NCBI GenBank assembly: GCA_937921505.1
Contig: CAKZUB010000009.1
Location: 1 to 64,000, forward strand
Origin: an uncultured Clostridia bacterium
Lineage (GTDB): Bacteria; Bacillota; Clostridia; Lachnospirales; Cellulosilyticaceae
Reading direction: 5' to 3'
Length of the DNA: 64,000 nt
The notes under the pieces are model-generated. The model did not search any database and was not told the DNA's origin. It worked only from the letters and a program-made list of their open reading frames with translations. The position numbers and the translations under genes are program-made. Of the stretch, positions 8,106-16,337 are shown in pieces; the stretch's first letter is position 1; the number at the start of each line of letters is the position of its first letter.

Positions 8106-9868
8106 TTGTGTTCCCCCTTAACAGGTATTTTGAGCGTTACTTTAGAGCCTTTAAATCGTTCACTTGTTACTTCGTATATGTCATCTATGCCATAATAAAT
8201 CTTAAGGCGGGCAATAGTACCGCGCAGTCCAAAACTTGTTAGGTTTTCTTCAAGATAGTCTTGTTGGATACTTTGTATTTCTACGGGGGACATCCCCAGT
8301 CCATTATCTTCTACTGTAAGGTAAAGAGTATCTTCGATCAAGCTGGAAGTAATAATAATATTACCAGGTTCACCGCTGGGTTTAATCCCATGATAGATAC
8401 AATTTTCTACAAGCGGCTGCAGAGAATTTTTAAGGATAGGTATTTTCAGGGTGTCCTCCGCCAGACAATAGGAGTCGCTAAAAAGTGTGCCGTACCTTAT
8501 TTTTTGCAATGTAAGATAGTTTTTGATCATTGTTACTTCTGCCTCGAGGGTAATCATTTCATTTCCTTTGTTAAGGCTGAATTTGTAAAACTGCCCTAAG
8601 GCATTAATCGCACTGTATACATCTTTATTATTCTGAGAAAGGGCTAAGTAAGCAATGCTGTCTAAGGTATTATAGAGAAAGTGAGGTTTAATTTGTTCAT
8701 TGAGTATATCCAGTTCAAATTTCCTTTTTTGCTTTTCGGTTTCAACTTCGCGGATAATCATTTTTTCAATCTCTTTAATCATGAGGTTATAGGTATCTTT
8801 AAGTTCACCAAGCTCATCATTGCCTGTTTGGATATTTACCCGTTTGAAGCGGCCTTTTTTGACGCCTTCCATGGCCATAATCAGTTTATTAATTGGAGAA
8901 ATTGCGAAGTTGGCAGCAAAGAATGAAGCGGATAAAAAGATGATAATCGTACAAATAAGTAAGATGATTAAAATAATGCTGAGGGTATTAATTGTTTCGT
9001 TCATTGCATCAAGTGGAGTATAACTGACAATTTTCCAATTATACTGAGGAATTTCAGAGGAAAGTATAAAATATTTAGCCCCATCTATCTTTTCTATAAC
9101 ACCGTGTTTATAGTTATTAAGGCTGCGTGGCAATTTAACAGATATATCATCTTTACCTTTGATAATAGGTTCGTTATTGGCATCAAACAGTACGAAAGAA
9201 GTACCATACTTAAGCTTGGTTTCTTCAACAATAGGTGAGAAGAAATCCTGGGAAATATTAATGACTAAGATGCCTATAGGGACTAACTTCTCCACATCAT
9301 AAAGAATACGTATCATAGAAATATTATTTTTTCCTGTACTAGGAATAAGAACATCTCCAGCATTGATATTAATAAGGTATTTTCCTTCAAGGGCTACTGC
9401 CTCCTCATACCAAGGCGCAGACTTAATATTATCAACTAATGAAAAAGTCATGAACCTTGAGGCGTTGACATTGGCACCACTAAAACGGTAGACAAAGATA
9501 GAATCAATAAAAGGAAATGTTACATAAAGTTGTGTAAGTGTTTGGCCGGCAGATCTGCGATAAGTAATACCATTATCGTCAGTAGCTAAATATTTACGGA
9601 TATTAGGAGAAGACATAACAAGCTTTGATACGTTATTAACAGTTTCAATGTTAGAGTCAATGTTGGACTTCATAAGATCTATAGATTGATAAGCGCCTTG
9701 ATACAATTGTTTAGTTCGTTGTGTGCCGAGTATCTGTATGTATAAAATACTGCTTATAATAACATACCCTATCATGAAAGCTGTAAAGATAAGTATAATT
9801 TTTGTTTTAATAGAAGTATCCATAAATTTTTGTTTAAATTTTTTGGTAAATAAGGTATGATAAGACAT
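8102..9868 (-). CDS. YesM-type sensor histidine kinase
   Basis: This 588-residue membrane kinase has one membrane segment near residues 22-42 and an extracellular Cache-like sensor to about 285. A second membrane segment lies near 292-318 and is followed by a HAMP region. The phosphorylated histidine lies in EQIKPHFLYNTLDSI, the HPHF-type box of the LytS/YesM group. ATP-binding motifs are ENCIYHG and VEDNGLGMS. It heads the kinase-regulator operon, divergent from the importer lipoprotein gene. It probably senses a xylan-derived oligosaccharide, possibly via the binding protein. Confidence 0.92.
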   Translation of the reverse strand: MSYHTLFTKKFKQKFMDTSIKTKIILIFTAFMIGYVIISSILYIQILGTQRTKQLYQGAYQSIDLMKSNIDSNIETVNNVSKLVMSSPNIRKYLATDDNGITYRRSAGQTLTQLYVTFPFIDSIFVYRFSGANVNASRFMTFSLVDNIKSAPWYEEAVALEGKYLININAGDVLIPSTGKNNISMIRILYDVEKLVPIGILVINISQDFFSPIVEETKLKYGTSFVLFDANNEPIIKGKDDISVKLPRSLNNYKHGVIEKIDGAKYFILSSEIPQYNWKIVSYTPLDAMNETINTLSIILIILLICTIIIFLSASFFAANFAISPINKLIMAMEGVKKGRFKRVNIQTGNDELGELKDTYNLMIKEIEKMIIREVETEKQKRKFELDILNEQIKPHFLYNTLDSIAYLALSQNNKDVYSAINALGQFYKFSLNKGNEMITLEAEVTMIKNYLTLQKIRYGTLFSDSYCLAEDTLKIPILKNSLQPLVENCIYHGIKPSGEPGNIIITSSLIEDTLYLTVEDNGLGMSPVEIQSIQQDYLEENLTSFGLRGTIARLKIYYGIDDIYEVTSERFKGSKVTLKIPVKGEHK

Positions 9869-10021
9869 TATTTCTCCTAAGAATATGACATGTTTTTAAC
9901 AAGGTTTATTTACAGTTATATTGTTCAAAGTGTAATATTCATACTAAGTATATTATAGTGATAAATAATTGAAAATAAAAGAGGATTTCTTTAGAAGTAA
10001 AAAATATGCATAAAATAAGTC

Positions 10022-10061
10022 ATCAAATTACATTTGATTAATGAAAAAGTTACAATATAAT
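10022..10061 (+). promoter_or_regulatory. Promoter with overlapping dyad before the first importer
   Basis: A TTGATT box (10034-10039) and TATAAT (10056-10061) are 16 bp apart. The dyad ATCAAAT-TAC-ATTTGAT (10022-10038) covers the -35 box and is a candidate site for the neighbouring YesN-type regulator. Confidence 0.55.
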
Positions 10062-10096
10062 AAGACTATCTTAAAACAATAAGAGGAGGAATTAGC

Positions 10097-11434
10097 ATGA
10101 AATTAAAAGGGGTTAAACTTCTATCTGCAATACTTGGACTTAGTATGCTTATGGGAACAATGGGATGCGCAACTGCTTCCAAAGAGCAAGAGGCAGGTGT
10201 ACAAAATACTCAAAGTGAAAAAGTGACAGAGGCGGGAGGAAACGTTGCAAAAGAAGCAGTAACACTAAACTTCTGGCATATTTGGGGCTCTGAAACAGAT
10301 CCGTTATCTGTACCAGCAAAAAAAGTTATTGCTGATTTTGAAGCAGAGTATCCACATATAAAAATAAAAGTAGATACTGTAGAAAACGAAGCTTACAAAA
10401 CAAAAATCAAAGCATCAGCAGCAGCTAATGAGCTTCCAGATCTTTTCTCAACATGGGGAGGTGGATTTTCTAAACCGCTTATAGATGGCAACAGAGTACT
10501 TGCTATTGATGACTACTTAAATGATGGAACAAGAGAAAAGCTTGTAGGGGGGTCACTTGCCAATGTTACATATGATGATAAAATTTATGGCATGCCACTT
10601 GGTTTAGCTTGTGGAGCGCTCTTTGTAAATAAGGAGCTTTTTGAGCAAAATAACATTAAAATTCCAGAAACCTATACAGAACTTATAGACGCAGTAAAAG
10701 CGTTTAAAGCATTAGGGATCGCACCTTTAAGTGTTTCTGGTAAAGACGTATGGACAATAGCTATGTATTTTGATGCCATGGCATTAAAAGCAGCAGGGGA
10801 TGACAAAATAATAAGTACACTTACAAAACAAGGTAGCTTTAAAGATCCAGAGTTTTTAAATGCAGCAACAAAATTTGCAGAGCTTGTATCTCTTGGAGCT
10901 TTTCAAGAAGGAGCAGCAGGGCTATCAAAAGATGAAGCGGATATGCCGTTTTTAGAAGGCGAAATACCAATGCTTTTCAATGGAAGCTGGACAGCAGGAA
11001 GTATTTATCTGGATAGTTCAAAAATAAAAGATAAAATTATACCTATTGGCTTCCCAGTTATGGAAGATGGGAAAGGCAAGGCAACTGAGTATACAGGTGG
11101 AGCTGTTGATGCTATTATGGTTAGCAGTAATACAAAGCATAAAGAAGAAGCTGTTTTATTCCAAAAATATTTTAGTGAAAATATAGCACGCGAAGGATAT
11201 CTTATAGGAATGTTCTTGCCAACTTGGAAGATAGAAGTTGATGAGAGTAATATTAATCCAGTAACAGTTGAACTTGCAAAACTTACGAGTGAAGCTACAA
11301 GCTTTGTGGCTTGGTGGGATACTTTGTTAGAAGGAGAAGATACACAAATATATCTTAATGCGCTTCAAGAATTATTTTTAGGAGCAATTACCCCAGAACA
11401 ATTTGTAGATAGGCTTCAAACGATGTACGAATAA
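10097..11434 (+). CDS. Sugar ABC importer, substrate-binding lipoprotein (importer A)
   Basis: This 445-residue extracellular binding protein of the family-1 (MalE/UgpB-like) type has a signal peptide ending at a lipobox with C24 (GTMGC). A low-complexity linker precedes the mature start LNFWHIWGSE. Later motifs GMPLGLACGALFVNKELFE and AMYFDAMALKA fit oligosaccharide binders. AGAGGAGG precedes the ATG. It is first in an operon with two permeases. A 367-base spacer with strong fold-back structure separates it from them. Neighbouring GH43, GH3 and uxu genes suggest xylo-oligosaccharides as substrate. Confidence 0.88.
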   Translation: MKLKGVKLLSAILGLSMLMGTMGCATASKEQEAGVQNTQSEKVTEAGGNVAKEAVTLNFWHIWGSETDPLSVPAKKVIADFEAEYPHIKIKVDTVENEAYKTKIKASAAANELPDLFSTWGGGFSKPLIDGNRVLAIDDYLNDGTREKLVGGSLANVTYDDKIYGMPLGLACGALFVNKELFEQNNIKIPETYTELIDAVKAFKALGIAPLSVSGKDVWTIAMYFDAMALKAAGDDKIISTLTKQGSFKDPEFLNAATKFAELVSLGAFQEGAAGLSKDEADMPFLEGEIPMLFNGSWTAGSIYLDSSKIKDKIIPIGFPVMEDGKGKATEYTGGAVDAIMVSSNTKHKEEAVLFQKYFSENIAREGYLIGMFLPTWKIEVDESNINPVTVELAKLTSEATSFVAWWDTLLEGEDTQIYLNALQELFLGAITPEQFVDRLQTMYE

Positions 11435-11801
11435 GATGTAAAACACTATAGAAGTTGCCAAGTTCCGCAAGGAGATTTCAGTATTCTCCAGTTGCTCAGT
11501 TACGTAGTTCTAAAAATCTAATCACTTTTTTAAAATGAACGGTCGAAACTCGTTGCACTCAAACAGTCTCCCTAAAAACCATTTTAAAAAACTGCTAAGA
11601 TTTTCGGTGCGAACTACTACACAGGCAACTTCCGAATACTGAAATCTCCTTGCTAGGCACTCGAATATACAGTTGATTCCAAAATGTAGTATTTGTAGAA
11701 TTATTTATATAAGCCATTTATCATAACGACCACTTGAAACAGAACTTAAAAGTGGTCATTAATATATTAAAGATAAGACTAGAATGTGAAGGGGTGGATT
11801 T
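11435..11801 (+). repeat. Long fold-back element in the binding-protein/permease spacer
   Basis: This 367-base spacer has no gene. GCAAGGAGATTTCAGTATTC (11467-11486) is exactly complementary to 11634-11653. The bases between continue to pair imperfectly (AGTTGC, TAGTTC, AAAATCT and TTTTTTAAAATG on one side each have partners on the other). This gives a stem of roughly 75 bp capped by a loop of about 40 bases. A second short hairpin, GACCACTT/AAGTGGTC, lies at 11728-11757 just before the permease ribosome site. It could be an imported miniature inverted-repeat element or a structure that protects the upstream message. Confidence 0.75.
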
Positions 11802-12680
11802 ATGGAGCGTGTATGGAGTGATAAGAAGGCAATAGCATTTTTCCTTTTTCCTTCGTTTGTCATATTAGCATTAATCATTATAGTTCCAATTATTATGTCT
11901 TCCTACTATAGCTTGCTGAAGTGGGATGGATTTGGAAAAGGCGATTTTATCGGACTTAAAAATTATATTAGACTCTTTAATGATCCGGCATTCATCATAT
12001 CAGTAAGAAACTCGTTAATATTTGCTTTTACATCTGTTTTTATTCAGTTACCTATTTCTTTATTGCTTGCCCTTGTTATATCAAAAGGAGTGAAATTTGA
12101 AAGATTTTTTGTCACAGTTTTTTTTATTCCTGTTATTATTTCTACTGTGGTTATTGGGCAACTTTGGATGAAAATTTATCATCCAAGTTATGGTCTTCTT
12201 AATATGTTTTTAAGAGCAGTAGGTCTCGGAAATCTTACAAGAGAATGGTTAGGGACTAGAGAAACTGCATTGATGGCAAGCGTAGTACCTGTTTTGTGGC
12301 AATACATAGGTTATCATATGCTACTGATGTATGCAGGCATTAAATCGATATCAACAGATGTCTTTGAAGCGGCAAAAATAGATGGAGCTTCATGGTTAAA
12401 AACATGCGCTTTTATTACGATTCCTATGCTAAAACCTATTTTAAAAGTTTCCTTAACTTTTGCAGTAGTAGGGGCATTAAAAGTATTTGACCTTGTTTTT
12501 GTATTAACAAGAGGAGGCCCAGCACGTGCAAGTGAGGTAACAAGTACTTTGATGATTGAAACGATATTTAAAAGTAATAATTATGGTTATGGAAGTGCAA
12601 TGGCAGTATTTGTTATCGCGGAATGTGTTCTCTTATACTTATTGATAGGTAAATTTTTCAAAATAGATGAGGTGGCTTGA
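11802..12680 (+). CDS. Sugar ABC importer permease, MalF/UgpA type (importer A)
   Basis: This 292-residue inner-membrane protein has six predicted membrane segments, starting with AIAFFLFPSFVILALIIIVP. The ATPase-contact (EAA) loop reads FEAAKIDGASWLKTCAFITIPML. The ATG follows GAAGGGGTGG. Its stop overlaps the start of the next permease by one base (TGATG). It pairs with that permease as the membrane channel for the 10097 lipoprotein. No ATPase gene follows. Confidence 0.9.
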   Translation: MERVWSDKKAIAFFLFPSFVILALIIIVPIIMSSYYSLLKWDGFGKGDFIGLKNYIRLFNDPAFIISVRNSLIFAFTSVFIQLPISLLLALVISKGVKFERFFVTVFFIPVIISTVVIGQLWMKIYHPSYGLLNMFLRAVGLGNLTREWLGTRETALMASVVPVLWQYIGYHMLLMYAGIKSISTDVFEAAKIDGASWLKTCAFITIPMLKPILKVSLTFAVVGALKVFDLVFVLTRGGPARASEVTSTLMIETIFKSNNYGYGSAMAVFVIAECVLLYLLIGKFFKIDEVA

Positions 12681-13537
12681 TGAAAAATAATAGAAAAAAT
12701 TTAACTGCATCTCATAATAAGTATAGTTCAGTACTTATGTATATGCTGCTATTTGCTTGGTCAGCTATTCAGATCTTTCCTATTTATTGGCTTGTTACTT
12801 TCTCTTTGAAAAGCAATAGTGAAATATTTGGAGGTAATGCTTTAGGCCTTCCTAAAGAGTGGCTTTGGACGAATTATGCCAAAGCGCTTATTAATGGGAA
12901 AGTAAGTTTATATTTCATGAATAGTGTTATTGTAACAGGAGCTACAATTATTATTACAGTAATTGTTTCCTTAATGGCAACTTATGCGCTGACAAGAATG
13001 ATTTTCAAATTTAAAAAATCAATGAGCTTGTTTTATATGATAGGACTTACTGTTCCTATTCATTCAGCATTACTTCCAGTATTTATCATGTTAAGAACTT
13101 TTAAGTTGGTTAACTCTTATGCAGCACTCGTACTGCCTTATGTGGCCTTTGCGATCCCAATGGCAGTAATGATTTTTACAGGGTTTATGGCAGGTATTCC
13201 AAGAGAGCTTGAAGAATCTGCTTGTTTGGATGGATGTAGTGTATATGGCATCTTTTTTAGGATTATGGTGCCTCTTATGAAGCCGGCTGTTGCAACTGTA
13301 GCTATTTTTACTTTTTTACAAGCCTGGAACGAACTTATGTTTGCAGTAGTATTTATAAGTGATACAAAATATAAAACACTGACAGTAGGGATTCAATCGC
13401 TTGCAGGGCAATATACTATTGATTGGGGGGCGATAGGAGCAGGGCTTGTTGTTGCAACTATTCCAACGCTTATAGTCTACATATTTATGAGTAAGAAAGT
13501 TCAAGATAGTCTTGTTGTAGGAGCGATTAAAGGATAG
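12680..13537 (+). CDS. Sugar ABC importer permease, MalG/UgpE type (importer A)
   Basis: This is the 285-residue second permease, also with about six membrane segments. Its EAA loop is LEESACLDGCSVYGIFFRIM followed by VPLMKP, and it ends KKVQDSLVVGAIKG, a usual MalG-type tail. I take the ATG at 12680, which overlaps the previous stop and has GAGGTGG five bases upstream, rather than the TTG one codon earlier. It completes importer A. Confidence 0.9.
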   Translation: MKNNRKNLTASHNKYSSVLMYMLLFAWSAIQIFPIYWLVTFSLKSNSEIFGGNALGLPKEWLWTNYAKALINGKVSLYFMNSVIVTGATIIITVIVSLMATYALTRMIFKFKKSMSLFYMIGLTVPIHSALLPVFIMLRTFKLVNSYAALVLPYVAFAIPMAVMIFTGFMAGIPRELEESACLDGCSVYGIFFRIMVPLMKPAVATVAIFTFLQAWNELMFAVVFISDTKYKTLTVGIQSLAGQYTIDWGAIGAGLVVATIPTLIVYIFMSKKVQDSLVVGAIKG

Positions 13538-13611
13538 CTAAATAATTTTATAAAAACAGAAGAGAAATATAGAAAATAACATATAAACTTAATGATGAAG
13601 GAGTATTAAAG

Positions 13612-15237
13612 ATGACAACAAAAATCTATAATCCAATCTTGCCAGGATTTAATCCTGACCCGAGTATCTTATGTGTTGGAGAAGATTATTATATTGCAAC
13701 ATCCACTTTTGAATGGTTTCCGGGGGTTCAAATACATCACTCAAAGGATCTTTTAAATTGGGAAGTTGTAGCAAGACCGCTAGCTACACAAGAGCATCTT
13801 AATATGTTAGGCAATCCGTTTTCAGGTGGAGTATGGGCACCTTGTTTATCTTATAGTGACGACAAATACTACTTGATTTTCACAGACGTAAAATCCTGGA
13901 GGGATTATCCTTTTAAAGATACTCACAATTATATAACTACAGCCGATAAGATTACAGGGCCTTGGTCAAAACCTATTTATCTTAACAGCAGCGGGTTTGA
14001 TCCTTCGTTATTTCATGACGATGATGGCAAGAAGTGGCTTGTCAATATGGAATGGGATTATAGAAAAACAGGAGGAGCACAATTTAGTGGTATATTATTG
14101 CAAGAATATGATGCAGATGCTCAGCATCTAGTAGGAGCTGTTCATAAAATATGTAAAGGAACTCATATTTCTATTACAGAAGGCCCTCATATCTATAAAA
14201 AAGATGGCTATTATTACTTATTGATGGCAGAAGGAGGGACCTCGTATCAGCATGCTGCAACAGTGGCTAGAAGTAAACAGATTATAGGCCCTTATGAGCT
14301 GCATCCGGGCAATCCAATTCTCACTGCATGGGAAGGCGAGTGGCCATATTCGGCTGAGGATGAGAAGTTAGATAAATACATAGGAAAGTCCTATATAAAA
14401 AAGGCAGGACATGCAAGTTGGTGTCTTGGAGCTAATGGGAAGTGGTATTTAGTCCACCTAGGGGGAAGACCAGTTGGTAATAGTAACCGATGCGTTTTAG
14501 GAAGAGAAACTTCTATACAAGAATTAGTATGGAAAGAAGACGGTTGGTGCTATTTAAAACATGGTAACAATAAGCCTGCCGCTTATATAGAGGTAGAAGC
14601 GGATATAAGCAAAAAAGCAGAAGCAACAAAAGTATATCATTTCAACAATGAAGATTTTTTAATAGACTTTCAAACACTCAGAACTTCTTATGATGAGCAG
14701 TATATGTCTATCCACAAAAGACAAGGATATTTAAGGATGATAGGAAGAGAAAGTATTTATTCTACATTTAGACAAACGCTGCTTGCAAGGAGACAAACAG
14801 ATTTTAAGTTTGAAGCAGAGGTCGTTATGGAGTTTACGCCTACTAGTTTTCAACATACAGCAGGGCTCATTTATAGATATAATGAATCGAATCAATATTA
14901 TTTATTTATGAGTTATGATGAAGAAGTGTGTAGGTATACGTTAAATGGGGTACAAGTAAATAATAGCGAGTATACCGTTATGAAGAGTGAGTTTATAGAT
15001 GAAAACAGAGTATGGTTAAAAGTTATTGTGAGCCAGGAAGAAGGAAGATTTTGCTATAAACTAGAAGAGAACGAGGCATATAAGCCGATAGGTGACGTGT
15101 TTGATACGACTATTCTTTCAGATGAGTATGCTGTTCCTATGGGCTTTACAGGAGCCTTTGTAGGAATCTGTGTGCAAGATTTACAAGGACAAAAAGCTTA
15201 TGCAGATTTTGAGAGATTTGTATACAAAGCAAATTAG
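13612..15237 (+). CDS. GH43 beta-xylosidase (XynB-like)
   Basis: This 541-residue cytoplasmic glycoside hydrolase has no signal peptide. Family 43 residues are visible: catalytic base D16 in NPDPS, D130 in GFDPS and general acid E190 in SITEGPH. The five-bladed propeller covers about residues 1-320. A C-terminal beta-sandwich (about 345-540) is standard for the 530-540 residue xylosidases that cut xylo-oligosaccharides. It lies 74 bases after importer A, so the imported oligomers are probably hydrolysed inside the cell. Some homologues also act on arabinofuranosides. Confidence 0.9.
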   Translation: MTTKIYNPILPGFNPDPSILCVGEDYYIATSTFEWFPGVQIHHSKDLLNWEVVARPLATQEHLNMLGNPFSGGVWAPCLSYSDDKYYLIFTDVKSWRDYPFKDTHNYITTADKITGPWSKPIYLNSSGFDPSLFHDDDGKKWLVNMEWDYRKTGGAQFSGILLQEYDADAQHLVGAVHKICKGTHISITEGPHIYKKDGYYYLLMAEGGTSYQHAATVARSKQIIGPYELHPGNPILTAWEGEWPYSAEDEKLDKYIGKSYIKKAGHASWCLGANGKWYLVHLGGRPVGNSNRCVLGRETSIQELVWKEDGWCYLKHGNNKPAAYIEVEADISKKAEATKVYHFNNEDFLIDFQTLRTSYDEQYMSIHKRQGYLRMIGRESIYSTFRQTLLARRQTDFKFEAEVVMEFTPTSFQHTAGLIYRYNESNQYYLFMSYDEEVCRYTLNGVQVNNSEYTVMKSEFIDENRVWLKVIVSQEEGRFCYKLEENEAYKPIGDVFDTTILSDEYAVPMGFTGAFVGICVQDLQGQKAYADFERFVYKAN

Positions 15238-15240
15238 TTT

Positions 15241-15287
15241 AATAAATCCTCTGCAAAGAGTTAAAGACTCTTTGCAGAGGATTTATT
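15241..15287. terminator. Bidirectional terminator after the GH43 gene
   Basis: A perfect 21-bp inverted repeat (15241-15261 with 15267-15287) has a 5-base loop. It lies between the GH43 gene and the convergent AraC gene. Confidence 0.88.
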
Positions 15288-15337
15288 AATATTTATAAGG
15301 TTTTAAAAACAGTAAAGATGCCAAAAAGTATAGGTTT

Positions 15338-16186
15338 TTAAAAGTGAATGTTTCGTAACTCAGTTGGAGTACAATGCCTTAAGGCTTTATAAGTGCGGTT
15401 GAAATTGCGAATGCTATTAAAGCCACATTCGAGCGCTATATCTATAATAGGGGTTGTGCTATTTAGGAGCATTTCTTCAGCTTTAGCAATCCTTATATTG
15501 TTTAAATAGGTAATAAAGCTCATGCCGCATAAGCTCTTAAAAAGTTTTGAAAACTGTGATGTTCCAAGATCTGCGAGACGGGCCACATCAGAAAGGATTA
15601 GGTTATTTTTATAATTATCATTGATATAATTTATAGCATCCTGCATTTTTTTAATAATTAAATAACTCTTAGTACGGCTAGCAGACTGGGGGATTCTTGG
15701 AATATGCCTTAGCAAAAGAGCATGAACTTCAAGTAGCTTGCTTTTTACAAATATATGATAATAGGGGTCTTTTTTGCTTGTTTCATCTGCAATTTCTAGC
15801 AGTAAGCTACCAATTTGATGAGATATATTAATATTTAAGTTGAGATTATTAATAAGCGTATGATCCAAAAAAGAAGAAATGAATCTAGAGTTTTCCGGCC
15901 ATGCAAGAGAAGAGTCAATAAATTCTGTGCTAAAGACAATTAGAATAGCCTGACAGTTAAGGTCTTCGCTATCATAAAAGTGAACATCCCCGCTGCAGCA
16001 AATACCGAATTCACCGGATGTGAGTATTTTGGTCCTAGAATTTATACTCATTCTCAGCTCGCCTTCATAGACGTAGACTAGTTCAATATCTTTGTGCCAG
16101 TGGGCCAAAAAGCTGAAACGGCTGAACTTAGAAACAAGTATGGGGAGTTCACTAGAATAGACTGGTATTTCGTAATAAGCACTCAT
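15338..16186 (-). CDS. AraC-family regulator divergent from GH3
   Basis: This 282-residue regulator has a cupin sensor at about residues 15-95 (HWHKDIELVYVYEGEL, then GEFGICCSGDVHFY). A C-terminal AraC domain at about 180-280 contains LADLGTSQFSKLFKS and ends CTPTELRN. I start it at ATG 16186, which has GAGGTGG four bases upstream. A longer frame from 16249 lacks a ribosome site and would add 21 unlike residues. It diverges from the GH3 gene, its likely target. Confidence 0.85.
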   Translation of the reverse strand: MSAYYEIPVYSSELPILVSKFSRFSFLAHWHKDIELVYVYEGELRMSINSRTKILTSGEFGICCSGDVHFYDSEDLNCQAILIVFSTEFIDSSLAWPENSRFISSFLDHTLINNLNLNINISHQIGSLLLEIADETSKKDPYYHIFVKSKLLEVHALLLRHIPRIPQSASRTKSYLIIKKMQDAINYINDNYKNNLILSDVARLADLGTSQFSKLFKSLCGMSFITYLNNIRIAKAEEMLLNSTTPIIDIALECGFNSIRNFNRTYKALRHCTPTELRNIHF

Positions 16187-16337
16187 TACGCCACCTCGGA
16201 TTTTTAATATTTTATTTAAATTATAATCACAATCGTAAGATCCGTCCATTATTTATTAAAAACTGCGAGCAATGAGAAGAGAAACTTGCTATGATGACAA
16301 TAAAGACTAAATCTAGATCAAGGATAAGGAGAACAAA

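Noticed and set aside
11435..11801. Riboswitch in the binding-protein/permease spacer
   Set aside because: The structure is one long fold-back with no recognisable riboswitch core and no expression platform of the usual type.
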